Assembly (NCBI RefSeq): GCF_900167225.1
Contig: NZ_FUXH01000002.1
Span: forward strand, 62,001-126,000
Source: Porphyromonas crevioricanis
Lineage (GTDB): Bacteria; Bacteroidota; Bacteroidia; Bacteroidales; Porphyromonadaceae
Length of the DNA stretch: 64,000 nucleotides
Direction of reading: 5' to 3'
Shown here: positions 38,766-48,488 of the stretch, piece by piece
Numbering within the stretch: the stretch's first letter is position 1
Layout of the letters: each line of letters opens with the position of its first letter
Notes under the pieces: generated by a model
Told to the model about the DNA's origin: nothing
Database searches by the model: none
Seen by the model: the letters and a program-made list of their open reading frames with translations, nothing else
Made by a program: the position numbers and the translations under genes

Positions 38766-40247
38766 ATGAGATCTATCATGTTGGCCGGTACGGGCAGTGA
38801 TGTGGGCAAAAGTATTTTGGCCACAGGGCTGTGTCGCATCCTTAGGCAAGACGGCTATCGCCCAGCTCCTTTCAAGGCTCAAAATATGGCACTCAACTCT
38901 TATGCCACACCGGAGGGGCTTGAGATTGGTCGGGCACAAGCAGTGCAAGCCGAGGCTTGTGGTATTGATTGCCACGTGGATATGAATCCTCTTTTACTCA
39001 AACCCAATTCGGATCATAGTTCTCAGGTTGTGCTATTGGGTAAACCTGTAGGCAATAAGAATGCCTATGAGTATTTCCGTCGCCAGGGGCGAGATGAGCT
39101 GCGTGAGGTTGTTCATCAAGCCTACGACCGATTGGCGGCTCGCTATGAGCCGATCGTACTCGAAGGAGCGGGCAGTATCGCCGAATTGAACCTTCGGGAT
39201 ACTGATTTGGTGAATATGTCCATGGCTTGCTATGCCGATGCAGCCGTGCTCTTGGTGGCCGATATAGATCGTGGAGGGGTCTTTGCTTCCGTTTACGGAT
39301 CGATAGCCCTTTTGCCGGAAGAGGAGAGGCGATTGATCCGAGCAATTATCATCAATAAGTTCCGTGGAGATCGAGCTTTGTTCGACGAAGGAAAGAAGAT
39401 TTTGGAGGATCTCACCGGAGTGCCGGTTTTAGGTTTGGTGCCTTATTTTCATGATATACATATTGAGGAAGAGGACTCTGTTTCGCTTGAAAAAAAACAC
39501 CGACAGGCTGCTGAGGGGAAAATAAATGTAGCTGTCATACACCTCTCCCATATATCCAACTTTACCGATTTCGATTCTCTGGAGCGAGACCCACGAGTAC
39601 ATCTGTTTTATACTAACAACCCATCCGAAATACAACAGGCTGATATTGTGATTTTGCCAGGGAGCAAAAGCACGCTCTCCGACCTCTCCGATATTCGCAA
39701 CAACGGAGTGGCCGAGGCTATTGTGAGGGCACACAAACGTGGATCCACTGTGTTGGGGATTTGCGGCGGTTATCAGATGATGGGTATGGAAGTAGCCGAT
39801 CCGCTCTGTATAGAAGGAGGCGCGTCTCAGATCCCAGGTTTGGGATTGTTGCCTATCCGCACCGAAATGGAACAGGAGAAGACTACCCGACAGGTTACTT
39901 TTGAGCTGCAGGCTCCGCTCTGTGGCAAGGGCGCTGCCTATGAGATTCATCAGGGACGGAGCTTGCCTGTTGCTTCGGCTGTCCATTCGCCCTTGTGTCG
40001 TCTGGCTGATGGAAGCTATGATGGCTATGTGGCAAATCCGCGTTGTATGGGGACCTATCTGCATGGCATATTGGACAATGCCGATTTTGTAGAAATCCTG
40101 TTGCAGCCCTTTGCTTCTCGTGAGAAAACCCATGCAGTGGATTACGCGAGCTACAAGAATGAGCAGTACGATAAATTGGCCACTGCTTTGCGCTCATATC
40201 TCGATATGGATCTTTTTTACCGAATACTTAATCGGCAAGACCTATGA
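38766..40247 (+). CDS. cbiP: Cobyric acid synthase
   Basis: CbiP/CobQ amidates the b, d, e and g positions of adenosylcobyrinate diamide. The 493 residues from ATG 38766 contain LAGTGSDVGKSILATGLCR, FKAQNMALNSY, EGAGSIAELNL, ADIDRGGVFAS, and a glutaminase part with GICGGYQMMG and a distal YLHGIL histidine region. ATG 38766 fits the family start; the frame could be read from 38700. Its stop overlaps the next gene by 4 bases (ATGA). Confidence 0.95.
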   Translation: MRSIMLAGTGSDVGKSILATGLCRILRQDGYRPAPFKAQNMALNSYATPEGLEIGRAQAVQAEACGIDCHVDMNPLLLKPNSDHSSQVVLLGKPVGNKNAYEYFRRQGRDELREVVHQAYDRLAARYEPIVLEGAGSIAELNLRDTDLVNMSMACYADAAVLLVADIDRGGVFASVYGSIALLPEEERRLIRAIIINKFRGDRALFDEGKKILEDLTGVPVLGLVPYFHDIHIEEEDSVSLEKKHRQAAEGKINVAVIHLSHISNFTDFDSLERDPRVHLFYTNNPSEIQQADIVILPGSKSTLSDLSDIRNNGVAEAIVRAHKRGSTVLGICGGYQMMGMEVADPLCIEGGASQIPGLGLLPIRTEMEQEKTTRQVTFELQAPLCGKGAAYEIHQGRSLPVASAVHSPLCRLADGSYDGYVANPRCMGTYLHGILDNADFVEILLQPFASREKTHAVDYASYKNEQYDKLATALRSYLDMDLFYRILNRQDL

Positions 40248-41308
40248 TAGTCGGACACGGAGACGATCTATATCGTTACTGCGGTCGGATAAGAGCGAAT
40301 TTTAGCAGTAATATCTATGCCCCGACCGATAATACAGCTCTCAAGGCGCATTTGTCTGAGTATATATCGCTCATAGATGCCTATCCGGAGCCACAGCCTT
40401 TTTCTCTGGAGTCTAGTTTGGCTCGGAGGCTCGGTGTGGGAGTGACGAATGTGATGGTTTGTGCTGGAGCAACCGATGCCATTTACACCATAGCCCATCA
40501 TCTCCAACCGCAGTCGGTAGCTATTGTACTGGAGCCTACTTTTAGTGAATATGCAGATGCTCTCTCTGCGGTGGGGATTGATCCGCTACATGCCTTCGAC
40601 TTGTCTGCTGCTATCGAAATGGCAGATTGGGTAAGGGGGCAAAGGCAATCGGACTGCTCTATTTGGCTTTGTAACCCGAATAACCCAAACGGAAGGGTTT
40701 GGGATTTGAGAGATTTGTCTGCTTGGGTTACTCGTCGGCCCGATATTCTTTTTGTGGTCGATCAGTCTTACGATAGTTTCACGCTTTGTCCAACGCTTAT
40801 GCCTTCGGCGGTTCTTGAGCGAGACAATTTGTTGATTCTTCGCTCCATGACCAAACAATACAAGTTGCCGGGACTTCGCTTGGGATATGTCTGTGCATCG
40901 GAGAATAAGATTGAGCTTCTGCGGCAGGGACGAATGCCTTGGGCTGTCAATGCACTGGCCATTGAGGCGGGACTGTTTTTGAGTGAAAAGCCATCGCAAG
41001 AGGACTCCTTTGATTTGGAAAAACTGCTGCAATCGGCCACCTGGTTGCGATCTATGTTGCTCGATTTAGGACTGGAAATCGAACCGACAGACACGCATTT
41101 CATGCTCTGCCGTTTGCCGGATCATTTGAGACTCGATTCGAAGCAGTTCAAGCAACTTTTGGTAGAAGATTATGGCTTATTGGTGCGCGATGCTTCCAAT
41201 TTTTATGGATTGAGTAACAGGCATATCCGCATAGCTGCCCAATCCGAATCGGACAATGAGAGCCTTGTGCGAGCTATTTCCGAGATTGTTTCATCTTTCA
41301 AATCCTGA
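40244..41308 (+). CDS. L-threonine-O-3-phosphate decarboxylase-like aminotransferase (CobD/CobC)
   Basis: This 354-residue fold type I PLP enzyme has GATDAIYTIAHHL, CNPNNPNGRVWDL, the aspartate of VVDQSYDSFTL and the PLP-lysine region RSMTKQYKLPGLRLGYV, with a terminal HIRIA segment binding the carboxylate. In cobalamin clusters this enzyme makes (R)-1-aminopropanol phosphate for the nucleotide loop. It sits between cbiP and cbiB with a 4-base overlap, so histidinol-phosphate aminotransferase is unlikely. Confidence 0.88.
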   Translation: MIVGHGDDLYRYCGRIRANFSSNIYAPTDNTALKAHLSEYISLIDAYPEPQPFSLESSLARRLGVGVTNVMVCAGATDAIYTIAHHLQPQSVAIVLEPTFSEYADALSAVGIDPLHAFDLSAAIEMADWVRGQRQSDCSIWLCNPNNPNGRVWDLRDLSAWVTRRPDILFVVDQSYDSFTLCPTLMPSAVLERDNLLILRSMTKQYKLPGLRLGYVCASENKIELLRQGRMPWAVNALAIEAGLFLSEKPSQEDSFDLEKLLQSATWLRSMLLDLGLEIEPTDTHFMLCRLPDHLRLDSKQFKQLLVEDYGLLVRDASNFYGLSNRHIRIAAQSESDNESLVRAISEIVSSFKS

Positions 41309-41313
41309 GCTAA

Positions 41314-42381
41314 GTGGGGCGTTTTTTTGTTTTCTGGATCTATGTCTCTTTGCCCATTATCATGCCTCTTGTGTTGGGTTGGCGTATGGATCGGATATTG
41401 GGGGATCCTCCTTCCATGCCACATCTGATTGTCGGATATGGCAAGCTTATAGCTCGTTATGAAAAACAGTTGAACAAGCCGGATCTCTCTCCCGCCACTT
41501 TGAGACGGAGAGGACGTTTGATGGGATTAGGATTGACGCTGGGTAGCTTCTTGGTTGCTTTTGTCCTACTTGGATTCCTCTATTTTCTTTTCCCTTTGCT
41601 ACCGGTGCTCCTGTCTGTTCCTCTCATTTTTTATTGCTTGGCAGGTACTACCCTGGCAGAGGAGGTAAAGCAGGTCTTCGCGGCAGTGGAGGTTTCATTA
41701 GACGCAGGCCGTGTGCAGGTGAGCCGTATTGTGGGTAGAGATACCAGCAAGCTATCGGCGCAAGAGATACGTATTGCAGCCTTGGAAACACAGGCCGAGA
41801 ATCTCAATGATGGAGTGATAGCCCCGATTTTTTACTACTTCGTCGGAAGTGTATTCGGGATTTTCTTGGGTTGTTTTCTCGATTTGTCTCCATTGGTGGC
41901 CGTCGTTCCAGCCACGGCTCTTATGCTATGCTACAAAATGGTCAATACGCTCGACTCGATGGTGGGCTATCGTAGTGAACGCTACCTGCATTTCGGTCGA
42001 TTCTCAGCTATTCAGGATGATGTATGGGGTTGGATCCCGGCACGTCTCACGGCTTTTCTCTTGCTTTTGGTCGATGGTAAACTGAGCCTTTTGCCCTTTG
42101 TACGACGCTATGGCTCGGCTCACCTGAGTCCTAATAGTGGCTATCCGGAGGCTGCTATGGCAGCTCTGCTTAATTGCCGTTTTGGTGGGCCTCATGATTA
42201 TTTTGGCAAGGAGGTCTATAAACCCTACATAGGAGAGACTGAGCGCAGAGTGAGAATGGCCGATGCTCGTCGAGCGATCCGCCTGAGTTTTCGGGCAGAA
42301 AGTTTGCTGATTATTTTGCTTAGTCTGGTAGAGCTGCTGATAGGGCTCTATTGTGTCTTTTGCTATTTTTCTTTTCTCTGA
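41314..42381 (+). CDS. cbiB: Adenosylcobinamide-phosphate synthase CbiB
   Basis: This integral membrane protein of 355 residues joins aminopropanol (phosphate) to adenosylcobyric acid. Family blocks DRILGDPPSMPHLIVGYGKL, AGTTLAEEVKQVF, IVGRDTSKLSAQEI, ETQAENLNDGVIAPIFYY, NTLDSMVGYRSERYLHFG and SPNSGYPEAAMA are clear, with about five membrane helices. It starts with GTG at 41314, five bases after the aminotransferase. It is the last gene of the cobalamin operon; a modest hairpin follows. Confidence 0.93.
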   Translation: MGRFFVFWIYVSLPIIMPLVLGWRMDRILGDPPSMPHLIVGYGKLIARYEKQLNKPDLSPATLRRRGRLMGLGLTLGSFLVAFVLLGFLYFLFPLLPVLLSVPLIFYCLAGTTLAEEVKQVFAAVEVSLDAGRVQVSRIVGRDTSKLSAQEIRIAALETQAENLNDGVIAPIFYYFVGSVFGIFLGCFLDLSPLVAVVPATALMLCYKMVNTLDSMVGYRSERYLHFGRFSAIQDDVWGWIPARLTAFLLLLVDGKLSLLPFVRRYGSAHLSPNSGYPEAAMAALLNCRFGGPHDYFGKEVYKPYIGETERRVRMADARRAIRLSFRAESLLIILLSLVELLIGLYCVFCYFSFL

Positions 42382-42385
42382 GATA

Positions 42386-42420
42386 GAGGCTTATAGGGCA
42401 ATTTGTCCCTTTGCCTCCTT
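42386..42420 (+). terminator. Possible terminator after cobalamin operon
   Basis: GAGGC (42386-42390) with GCCTC (42413-42417), and inside it AGGG with CCCT, form a bulged hairpin; the T-run after it is short. Confidence 0.4.
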
Positions 42421-42449
42421 TGCTGTCCTCTATTTCGTCTCTGCTTGTT

Positions 42450-42507
42450 TTTGGTCTTGTACAGGATAAAAGCTGTACTTTTGCACATATGCAACCATAA
42501 TGTGCAA
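42450..42507 (+). promoter_or_regulatory. Promoter and operator-like inverted repeat of the acyl-CoA ligase gene
   Basis: TACTTTTG at 42476-42483 is a -7 element, with TTTG at 42450-42453 about 22 bases upstream. An 8-bp inverted repeat, TTGCACAT (42481-42488) and ATGTGCAA (42500-42507), straddles the predicted start near 42490 and is well placed for a repressor. Confidence 0.5.
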
Positions 42508-42521
42508 TATTAGAAGTATAT

Positions 42522-44189
42522 ATGATAGAACAAAATCTAATCGCTTTATTTGCTAAGAGTTTTGCCGAGCATTGGGATCTCCCTGCCTTAACCAACTATA
42601 TCGAAAAGAACACTTATAGCTATGGGGAGTTGGCCGATCGGATTGCCTATTATCACCTATTATTTGAAGAATTGGGATTGGAGCCCCAGGATCATATCGC
42701 TCTCATGGGAAAAGACACTGCCGAATGGGGTATTGTCTTTCTGTCTGTGATTACTTACGGAGCAGTCGTTGTTCCTATCTTACAGGATTTCAACCCTACG
42801 GATGCAGCTGGTATCATTACGCATTCCGATGCCAAGCTTATATTCGTCAATCGGGCCATTTGGGAAACTCTGCCTGATAGTCAACTTCCCGAGCATTTGA
42901 TTGCAGCTCTGGAGATTCAGACCGGAGAGGTAGTTGCTGACCGTACACCGGAGGCTCGCTTGCAAGGTTTGGAGGGGCGTTGTGCTGGTCGCAAGGCCTC
43001 GCTTTATCCGCAAGGCTATCGTCGAGAAGATATTGCCTATCCGGAGGTGCCGAATGATCGACTTATGGTGCTCAACTATACCTCCGGAACAACCGGCTTT
43101 AGTAAAGGTGTAATGTTGAGTGGCAACAATTTGGCCGGTAATGTGACCTATGCCGCAACTCTCGATTTGATGTATTGTGGGGATCGGGAATTGTGTTTCC
43201 TTCCCTTGGCACATGCCTATAGTTGTGCATTCAATTTGTTGACCCCCATGGTGGTTGGTGCACATGTATTTCTGTTGGGTAAAATACCTTCCCCGAGGGT
43301 GGTAACACAGGCTTTCCAGGATGTTCGTCCGAATTTGATCATTACCGTTCCATTGATATTGGAGAAGATTTATCGAGAGATCATCATTCCTCGACTCAAG
43401 CAGCCGGCCTTGAAGGCCTTGCTCAGGTTGCCTTTTGTCAAGGCGATTGTCCGCCGGTCTATTCGTCGCAAGATGACCCATGGCATGGGTGGTAACTTCT
43501 GTGAAGTCATTGTGGGAGGGGCAGCTCTCAACCCCGAAGTGGAGTCTTTCCTCAAACGCATCGGCTTCCCTTTCACTGTTGGGTATGGCATGACGGAGTG
43601 TGGCCCTTTGATATGCTACGAAAATCATAAGCATTGGGCCTTACACTCTTGTGGAAAACCTCTGAAAAAGATAATGCAAGTACGTATCGATAGAGGTGAA
43701 AATCCGGAAGCAGAGGTCGGAGAGATACAGGTGCGTGGAGAAAATGTTTGTCTGGGTTACTACAAACGAGAGGCAGAGACCCAAGCTCTTTTCACCGAGG
43801 ACGGATGGATGCATACCGGAGATTTGGGTACAATGGACGAGCAGGATAATGTATATATCAAAGGCCGTTCCAAGACGATGATACTCGGTGCCAATGGACA
43901 AAATATCTATCCTGAGGAGATAGAGTCGAAGATCAATTTACTGCCCTATGTGTTGGAAAGTCTGGTGGTAGAGCGTAATGGCCGTCTGGTGGCGTTGGTA
44001 GTTCCTAATGTGGAGCATATTCGCAGAGACGGGATAAGCAGAGAAGAAGCTACCCGACTGATAGAACAATCACGCAAGCAACTCAACGAAGAAGTAGGTA
44101 GCTATGAGAAGATTACCAAATTCGAGTTGCGAGAAGAGACCTTTGTCAAAACTCCCAAACAGAGTATCAAACGATTTATGTACCAGTGA
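42522..44189 (+). CDS. Long-chain fatty acid-CoA ligase (AMP-forming)
   Basis: This 555-residue member of the ANL superfamily activates fatty acids to acyl-CoA. Visible are the ATP motif YTSGTTGFSKG, LAHAYSCAFNL, YGMTECGPL, DGWMHTGDLG and a C-terminal GANGQNIYPEEIES, with the terminal KTPKQSIKRFMY carrying the catalytic lysine. The ligand could be host fatty acid or a branched-chain acid. It is monocistronic, with its own promoter. Confidence 0.88.
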   Translation: MIEQNLIALFAKSFAEHWDLPALTNYIEKNTYSYGELADRIAYYHLLFEELGLEPQDHIALMGKDTAEWGIVFLSVITYGAVVVPILQDFNPTDAAGIITHSDAKLIFVNRAIWETLPDSQLPEHLIAALEIQTGEVVADRTPEARLQGLEGRCAGRKASLYPQGYRREDIAYPEVPNDRLMVLNYTSGTTGFSKGVMLSGNNLAGNVTYAATLDLMYCGDRELCFLPLAHAYSCAFNLLTPMVVGAHVFLLGKIPSPRVVTQAFQDVRPNLIITVPLILEKIYREIIIPRLKQPALKALLRLPFVKAIVRRSIRRKMTHGMGGNFCEVIVGGAALNPEVESFLKRIGFPFTVGYGMTECGPLICYENHKHWALHSCGKPLKKIMQVRIDRGENPEAEVGEIQVRGENVCLGYYKREAETQALFTEDGWMHTGDLGTMDEQDNVYIKGRSKTMILGANGQNIYPEEIESKINLLPYVLESLVVERNGRLVALVVPNVEHIRRDGISREEATRLIEQSRKQLNEEVGSYEKITKFELREETFVKTPKQSIKRFMYQ

Positions 44190-44288
44190 ACTGATTCAGA
44201 GGTCCGAGACCGGATAATAACCCCGGATTGTAGGTTGCTCAGATGCTCTCTTCTGTGTCACATCGTTCATTACTATGGAAGTATTTTG

Positions 44289-44296
44289 TACCTTTG
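44289..44296 (+). promoter_or_regulatory. -7 element of the thioredoxin/Omp28 operon
   Basis: TACCTTTG matches TAnnTTTG; no good -33 partner was found. The predicted leader is about 108 bases. Confidence 0.4.
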
Positions 44297-44410
44297 AGCG
44301 TATATTCGAGCCGAATGGTTTCTGATAGTACTCTTATGAGAGTCTTGGGCTTCAATATGACGGTTGAATAATGAATATGATGTCAAACATATAAATGACA
44401 AAGAAGTAAC

Positions 44411-44899
44411 ATGAAAAAGATTGTATTCCTGCTCGTAGCTTTGGCTTTCGCTGCAACAGCTTTTGCCCAACTCCCTTCTGTAGAATTGAAGGATATAGAT
44501 GGCAAGACCGTGAACACCTCTCAGCTTAGCAATGACGGTAAGCCCATGATTATTAGTTTCTTCGCCACTTGGTGTAAGCCTTGCTTGCGCGAATTGAAGG
44601 CAATACATGAAGTTTATCCTGATTGGCAGGATGAGACAGGAGTCAAGCTCGTTGCCGTATCTATCGATGATGGGCAGAATGCACAGCGAGTGAAACCTCT
44701 TGTGTCCGGTAATGGTTGGGAATACGAAGTACTACTCGATACCAATGGGGACTTCAAGCGTGCCATGAATGTAAATCAAGTGCCTCATGTATTCATTGTA
44801 GATGGAGAAGGGAAAGTGATCTACAACCATAGTGGATATACAGATGGCTCCGAACAGCACCTCATTGAAGTAGTACGTGAGCATATCGCAAAAAAATAA
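44411..44899 (+). CDS. TlpA-like secreted thioredoxin
   Basis: This is a 162-residue protein with a Sec signal peptide (ending AATAFAQ). The AhpC/TSA-thioredoxin domain has the redox pair WCKPC (Cys55, Cys58), VAVSIDDGQN and the cis-proline loop NQVPHVFIVD. It acts in the periplasm in thiol reduction or disulfide exchange. It heads a four-gene envelope operon in which another product (Omp28-like) also bears a thioredoxin-like CxxC, suggesting a common redox theme. Confidence 0.9.
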   Translation: MKKIVFLLVALAFAATAFAQLPSVELKDIDGKTVNTSQLSNDGKPMIISFFATWCKPCLRELKAIHEVYPDWQDETGVKLVAVSIDDGQNAQRVKPLVSGNGWEYEVLLDTNGDFKRAMNVNQVPHVFIVDGEGKVIYNHSGYTDGSEQHLIEVVREHIAKK

Positions 44900-44930
44900 T
44901 AAATAATAAGGAATACAGACGCACAACACC

Positions 44931-46769
44931 ATGCAAGTATCGGTGATGAAAAGATCTTTATTATTGACTCTCGGTCTTTCGGCAGCTACTTTGGCTTATG
45001 CAGATTCTACAGAGGGTTTGCAGCCGGCCGGAGATAATGTCTCTGTCGAGAAGAATGCCTCTTCTGCCATTCAGGCACAGGGAACAAAGAAGTTCGGTTG
45101 GCAGCCATTGAAAGCGACTTTTAATGTGCAGTCGGATATGTTGCTCTCTACGGAGGAAAAGACAAAAAGACAATGGTTTGGCAATAGCTATGTGACAGCT
45201 ATTCTGCAAAATAATTTTCTTGAAGCACGTGTTCGCTTCGAGGAGCTTTCTCGCCCTTTGCCCGGCAACGAAGCTAATCAGGGACGTGGAATCCCCTACA
45301 TAGGACTTACCGGGCGATATGGCTCTCTCGTCGATCTGAGTGTAGGTGACTTCTATGAGCAGTTTGGAAGCGGAATCATGCTCCGCTCGTATGAAGAGCG
45401 CAATCTGGGGATAGACAACTCCATTCGTGGTGCAAGGGTAACGACGCGTCCGATAGAAGGCGTATCTATCAAAGCTCTGGCAGGGCAGCAGCGTAATTAC
45501 TTCGATCGGACGATGAAGTTCTTCAGCAGTGACCGTGGTTATCTCTCTGCCTTCGATCTGGAGTTGGGTTTGGATAAATGGATTAAACCCATGCAGGAGA
45601 GTGGTACTTACCTGAGTCTTGCCGGGAGCTTTGTTTCCAAACATGAGAAAAGCGAAGTGATCCCTGTGACAGAGGGTGAGAAGAAAATGCAGCTCAACCT
45701 GCCGGAGAATGTTCCGGCTTGGGGTACGCGTCTTTCTCTGCAAAGAGGGGGAATGTCTATTTATGGCGAATATGCTTATAAATACAACGACCCTACAGCT
45801 GATAACAAGTTTATCTATCGCGATGGATCGGTGGCTATGCTGTCCGCTTCGTACTCTCGCTCTGGTATGAGTGCTTTGTTGCAGGCCAAGAGGAGTGAGA
45901 ATTTCAATTATCTCTCCAAACGTACTGTGCTCGGTTTGCCTTTGCATATCAACTACCTCCCCCCTTTCTCTCAACAGCAGACCTATACGCTTGCAGCTCT
46001 TTACCCCTATGCCACACAGCCTGGCGGAGAATGGGCTTTTCAGGGAGAGTTGAGATACACTTTCAAGCGTAAGACTTTGCTGGGTGGTAAGTATGGTACC
46101 CAAATCCGTCTCAATGCTTCACATATTCGTGGTATCAAGCAGGATTGGCAAGACAGGAACGGCAAGCGGATTAATCTAAAGCCCGGTGATGAAGGCTTTG
46201 AAGAAGCTATCATAGGAGGCAATGGTTACTCTACTACTTTCTTCGGCACAGGGGACTTGTATTTCCAGGATATCAATTTTGAGATTTCTAAGAAGTTGAG
46301 CCCTTCGTACAGTTTCACTCTTACCTACATCAATCAGAGGTACAACAAAGATGTGATTGTAGGGCATAAGGATGATTACGACAAGGAGAATATTGCCAAA
46401 GGTGTTGCTCACCCCGGTATGTATCATACCAATGTGTTTATTTATGATGGCAAGCATAAGCTCAGCAATAAGTTGCAGCTTCGTACCGAGTTGCAGTATC
46501 TGACTACTAAGCAAGGTGAAGGGGATTGGATCTTTGCTTTGGCTGAGTTGTCTATCCAGCCGGGCCTGATGTTTACGATCAGTGACCAGTACAATGCAGG
46601 ACTGACCAAGGAGCATTACTACATGGCTTCGGTAGCCTATGCTAAGGGAGCGCATCGCATACAACTCTCGGGAGGACGTACCAGAGAGGGTATCAACTGT
46701 AGTGGTGGTGTGTGCCGTCTGATGCCTGCAACACAGGGTGTGTATATATCTTACAACGGAAGCTTCTAA
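44931..46769 (+). CDS. DUF6029-like outer-membrane protein
   Basis: This 612-residue protein has a signal peptide (KRSLLLTLGLSAATLAYA). The body is a long series of amphipathic beta-strands with aromatic girdles, ending YISYNGSF, a typical barrel terminus. Motifs GDFYEQFGSGIMLRSYEERN and LGIDNSIRGARV characterise the DUF6029 family next to Omp28 genes. Start may also be ATG 44946. Function is unknown; an outer-membrane conduit for the T9SS-like product downstream is one speculation. Confidence 0.78.
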   Translation: MQVSVMKRSLLLTLGLSAATLAYADSTEGLQPAGDNVSVEKNASSAIQAQGTKKFGWQPLKATFNVQSDMLLSTEEKTKRQWFGNSYVTAILQNNFLEARVRFEELSRPLPGNEANQGRGIPYIGLTGRYGSLVDLSVGDFYEQFGSGIMLRSYEERNLGIDNSIRGARVTTRPIEGVSIKALAGQQRNYFDRTMKFFSSDRGYLSAFDLELGLDKWIKPMQESGTYLSLAGSFVSKHEKSEVIPVTEGEKKMQLNLPENVPAWGTRLSLQRGGMSIYGEYAYKYNDPTADNKFIYRDGSVAMLSASYSRSGMSALLQAKRSENFNYLSKRTVLGLPLHINYLPPFSQQQTYTLAALYPYATQPGGEWAFQGELRYTFKRKTLLGGKYGTQIRLNASHIRGIKQDWQDRNGKRINLKPGDEGFEEAIIGGNGYSTTFFGTGDLYFQDINFEISKKLSPSYSFTLTYINQRYNKDVIVGHKDDYDKENIAKGVAHPGMYHTNVFIYDGKHKLSNKLQLRTELQYLTTKQGEGDWIFALAELSIQPGLMFTISDQYNAGLTKEHYYMASVAYAKGAHRIQLSGGRTREGINCSGGVCRLMPATQGVYISYNGSF

Positions 46770-46788
46770 TCACAAGTAAAGATCTCTT

Positions 46789-47634
46789 ATGATGATATTC
46801 AATAAATTGACCGCAGCTTTGCTTTTAGCAGGAAGTTTCGCTTTCGTTGCTTGCGATAGGATAGAGGAGGGCAATAGGTTGAAGCCCATGAACGACCCCG
46901 AACCGGAGAACCCCACGCAAAGTCAGCATACTGTATTGCTTGAGGATTATACCGGACAGGAATGTTCCAATTGCCCAGTCTTTGCCAGTAGGTTGCATAA
47001 GGCTCTTGAAGGTGATCTCAAATCCCATGCTGGCAGGGTTGTGACCGTGGCTATACACAGCCATTTATTGCCTCACAAGGGTTCCGATTTCCCCACTGCA
47101 GATGGAGAGGCCTATGCTCGTTGGTTGGGTCTGGATGCAGTGCCTAAGGCTGTTATAGACAGAACAGGTGAGAATGGCCTTGTGTCTGCAACCGGCGACA
47201 TTACCGAAACGATCGAACGTCTGAAAAAAGCTCTTGCTCAACCGGCCCAAATGGACCTTTTTGCCAAAGCCTCTTTCAATGCCGATAGGACAGCAGTGTC
47301 TGTGTCTGTAGTGGCAGTGGGAGCCAAGAAGGAAGATGCAAAGCAGTATAATGTACAGTTGTGGCTTCTGGAGAATGATATCAAGGCTTTCCAGGAATAC
47401 CCTGGAGGAAAGCACAAGGAGGATCACGAGCATGACCATGTGCTGCGTGCAGCTCTAAATGGGACCTGGGGAGAGCCAATTCAGCTTGGTGGTAAGTATC
47501 TTCATACGTCGAATTTACCCCAAACGGTGCTTGAGACAGCGAAGCAAAACCCCGACAATCTTCGTGTGGTAGCTTTTGTCTATGATGCTCAAACCAAGTC
47601 GGTAATCGAAACAATAGAAGTAGGAATTAAATAA
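46789..47634 (+). CDS. Omp28-related outer-membrane lipoprotein
   Basis: This 281-residue lipoprotein has lipobox FAFVAC. Its thioredoxin-like domain carries EDYTGQECSNCP (CxxC) near residues 47-58, WLGLDAVPKAVIDR as the cis-proline region and HEHDHVLRAAL in the middle. It matches Omp28, first described as an outer-membrane antigen of P. gingivalis. It lies 19 bases after the DUF6029 gene and 24 before a T9SS-type protein in the same operon. Confidence 0.88.
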   Translation: MMIFNKLTAALLLAGSFAFVACDRIEEGNRLKPMNDPEPENPTQSQHTVLLEDYTGQECSNCPVFASRLHKALEGDLKSHAGRVVTVAIHSHLLPHKGSDFPTADGEAYARWLGLDAVPKAVIDRTGENGLVSATGDITETIERLKKALAQPAQMDLFAKASFNADRTAVSVSVVAVGAKKEDAKQYNVQLWLLENDIKAFQEYPGGKHKEDHEHDHVLRAALNGTWGEPIQLGGKYLHTSNLPQTVLETAKQNPDNLRVVAFVYDAQTKSVIETIEVGIK

Positions 47635-47658
47635 GAAAACGATAGCAAATAGAGAAAA

Positions 47659-48432
47659 ATGAAGAAATTACTATTTATTGCTGTAGCCCTTTGGGGCACG
47701 ATCTCTGGCCTTTCTGCTCAGAAAGTTGCCATTATGCACAATGGAGGAAAAGACGAGCTTCCCGAAGGAGGAACCATCACAGCATATTACGAGACGAAAG
47801 AGGGCATTACAAGTGCGGATATTCATTTTTATTTGAATCCGGATGCTGCTGCCATAGGTAAGGAATACAAGGTTACTCTTTCCAAGGTAGACCACAAAGG
47901 AGATGCCAATTGGGGAATCTCTTTGTTATGTATGGGAGAAAGCTGTCAAAAGGTAAATGCCTATGGAGATGTCCATGCAGACGGCCGTCGGATTAAGTTG
48001 GAGAAGTACGAAGAGGGAGAGTTTGGTTATCCCAATGAGGTGCATCCTACTTATGAGTTCAAAGAAGCTTTGGCTGATACGAGGGATGATTTCAAGGTCA
48101 AGATTGATGTCACACCAGTAGCGGGAGGTTCTCCAATCACTTTTTATGCGCTCCTCAGACACATTAGTAAACAGAGTACGAATGTGATAGAGTTTGCCAA
48201 GGTGGCATTGCTCAATGAAGCTGATGGACTCTGTACTTTGCAGTATACTTCCGAAGGCCGCAATCTGGAGTTGGAGGTCTTCAATATCTTGGGCAACTTG
48301 CAGTATAAGGGAATGTTGCCTGCCGGGGTATCGGCTTATCGCTTGCCAGTAAGGCTGTCTCAGGGGATTAGCATTTTCCGTATCTCTCACAACGGAAAAC
48401 CTGTCTTTACGCAGAAGTTCAGGATAAAATAA
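47659..48432 (+). CDS. Small secreted protein with T9SS type A sorting tail
   Basis: This 257-residue protein has a signal peptide (ALWGTISGLSAQ). It has an N-terminal beta domain with two cysteines (SLLCMGESC) and a C-terminal ~75-residue type A sorting domain (LELEVFNILGNLQYKG to KPVFTQKFRIK). It is the last gene of the thioredoxin/DUF6029/Omp28 operon. The first domain is not recognised. Strong terminator follows. Confidence 0.8.
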   Translation: MKKLLFIAVALWGTISGLSAQKVAIMHNGGKDELPEGGTITAYYETKEGITSADIHFYLNPDAAAIGKEYKVTLSKVDHKGDANWGISLLCMGESCQKVNAYGDVHADGRRIKLEKYEEGEFGYPNEVHPTYEFKEALADTRDDFKVKIDVTPVAGGSPITFYALLRHISKQSTNVIEFAKVALLNEADGLCTLQYTSEGRNLELEVFNILGNLQYKGMLPAGVSAYRLPVRLSQGISIFRISHNGKPVFTQKFRIK

Positions 48433-48488
48433 GAGGCTTTCTGAGCTTTGATAGATTCTCCCTGGTTTTATGAGGGGAGAAAACAAGG

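Noticed and set aside
44961-46103. A 380-codon minus-strand frame opposite the DUF6029 gene
   Set aside because: Shadow of a gene with clear signal peptide and barrel strands; no start context or homology.
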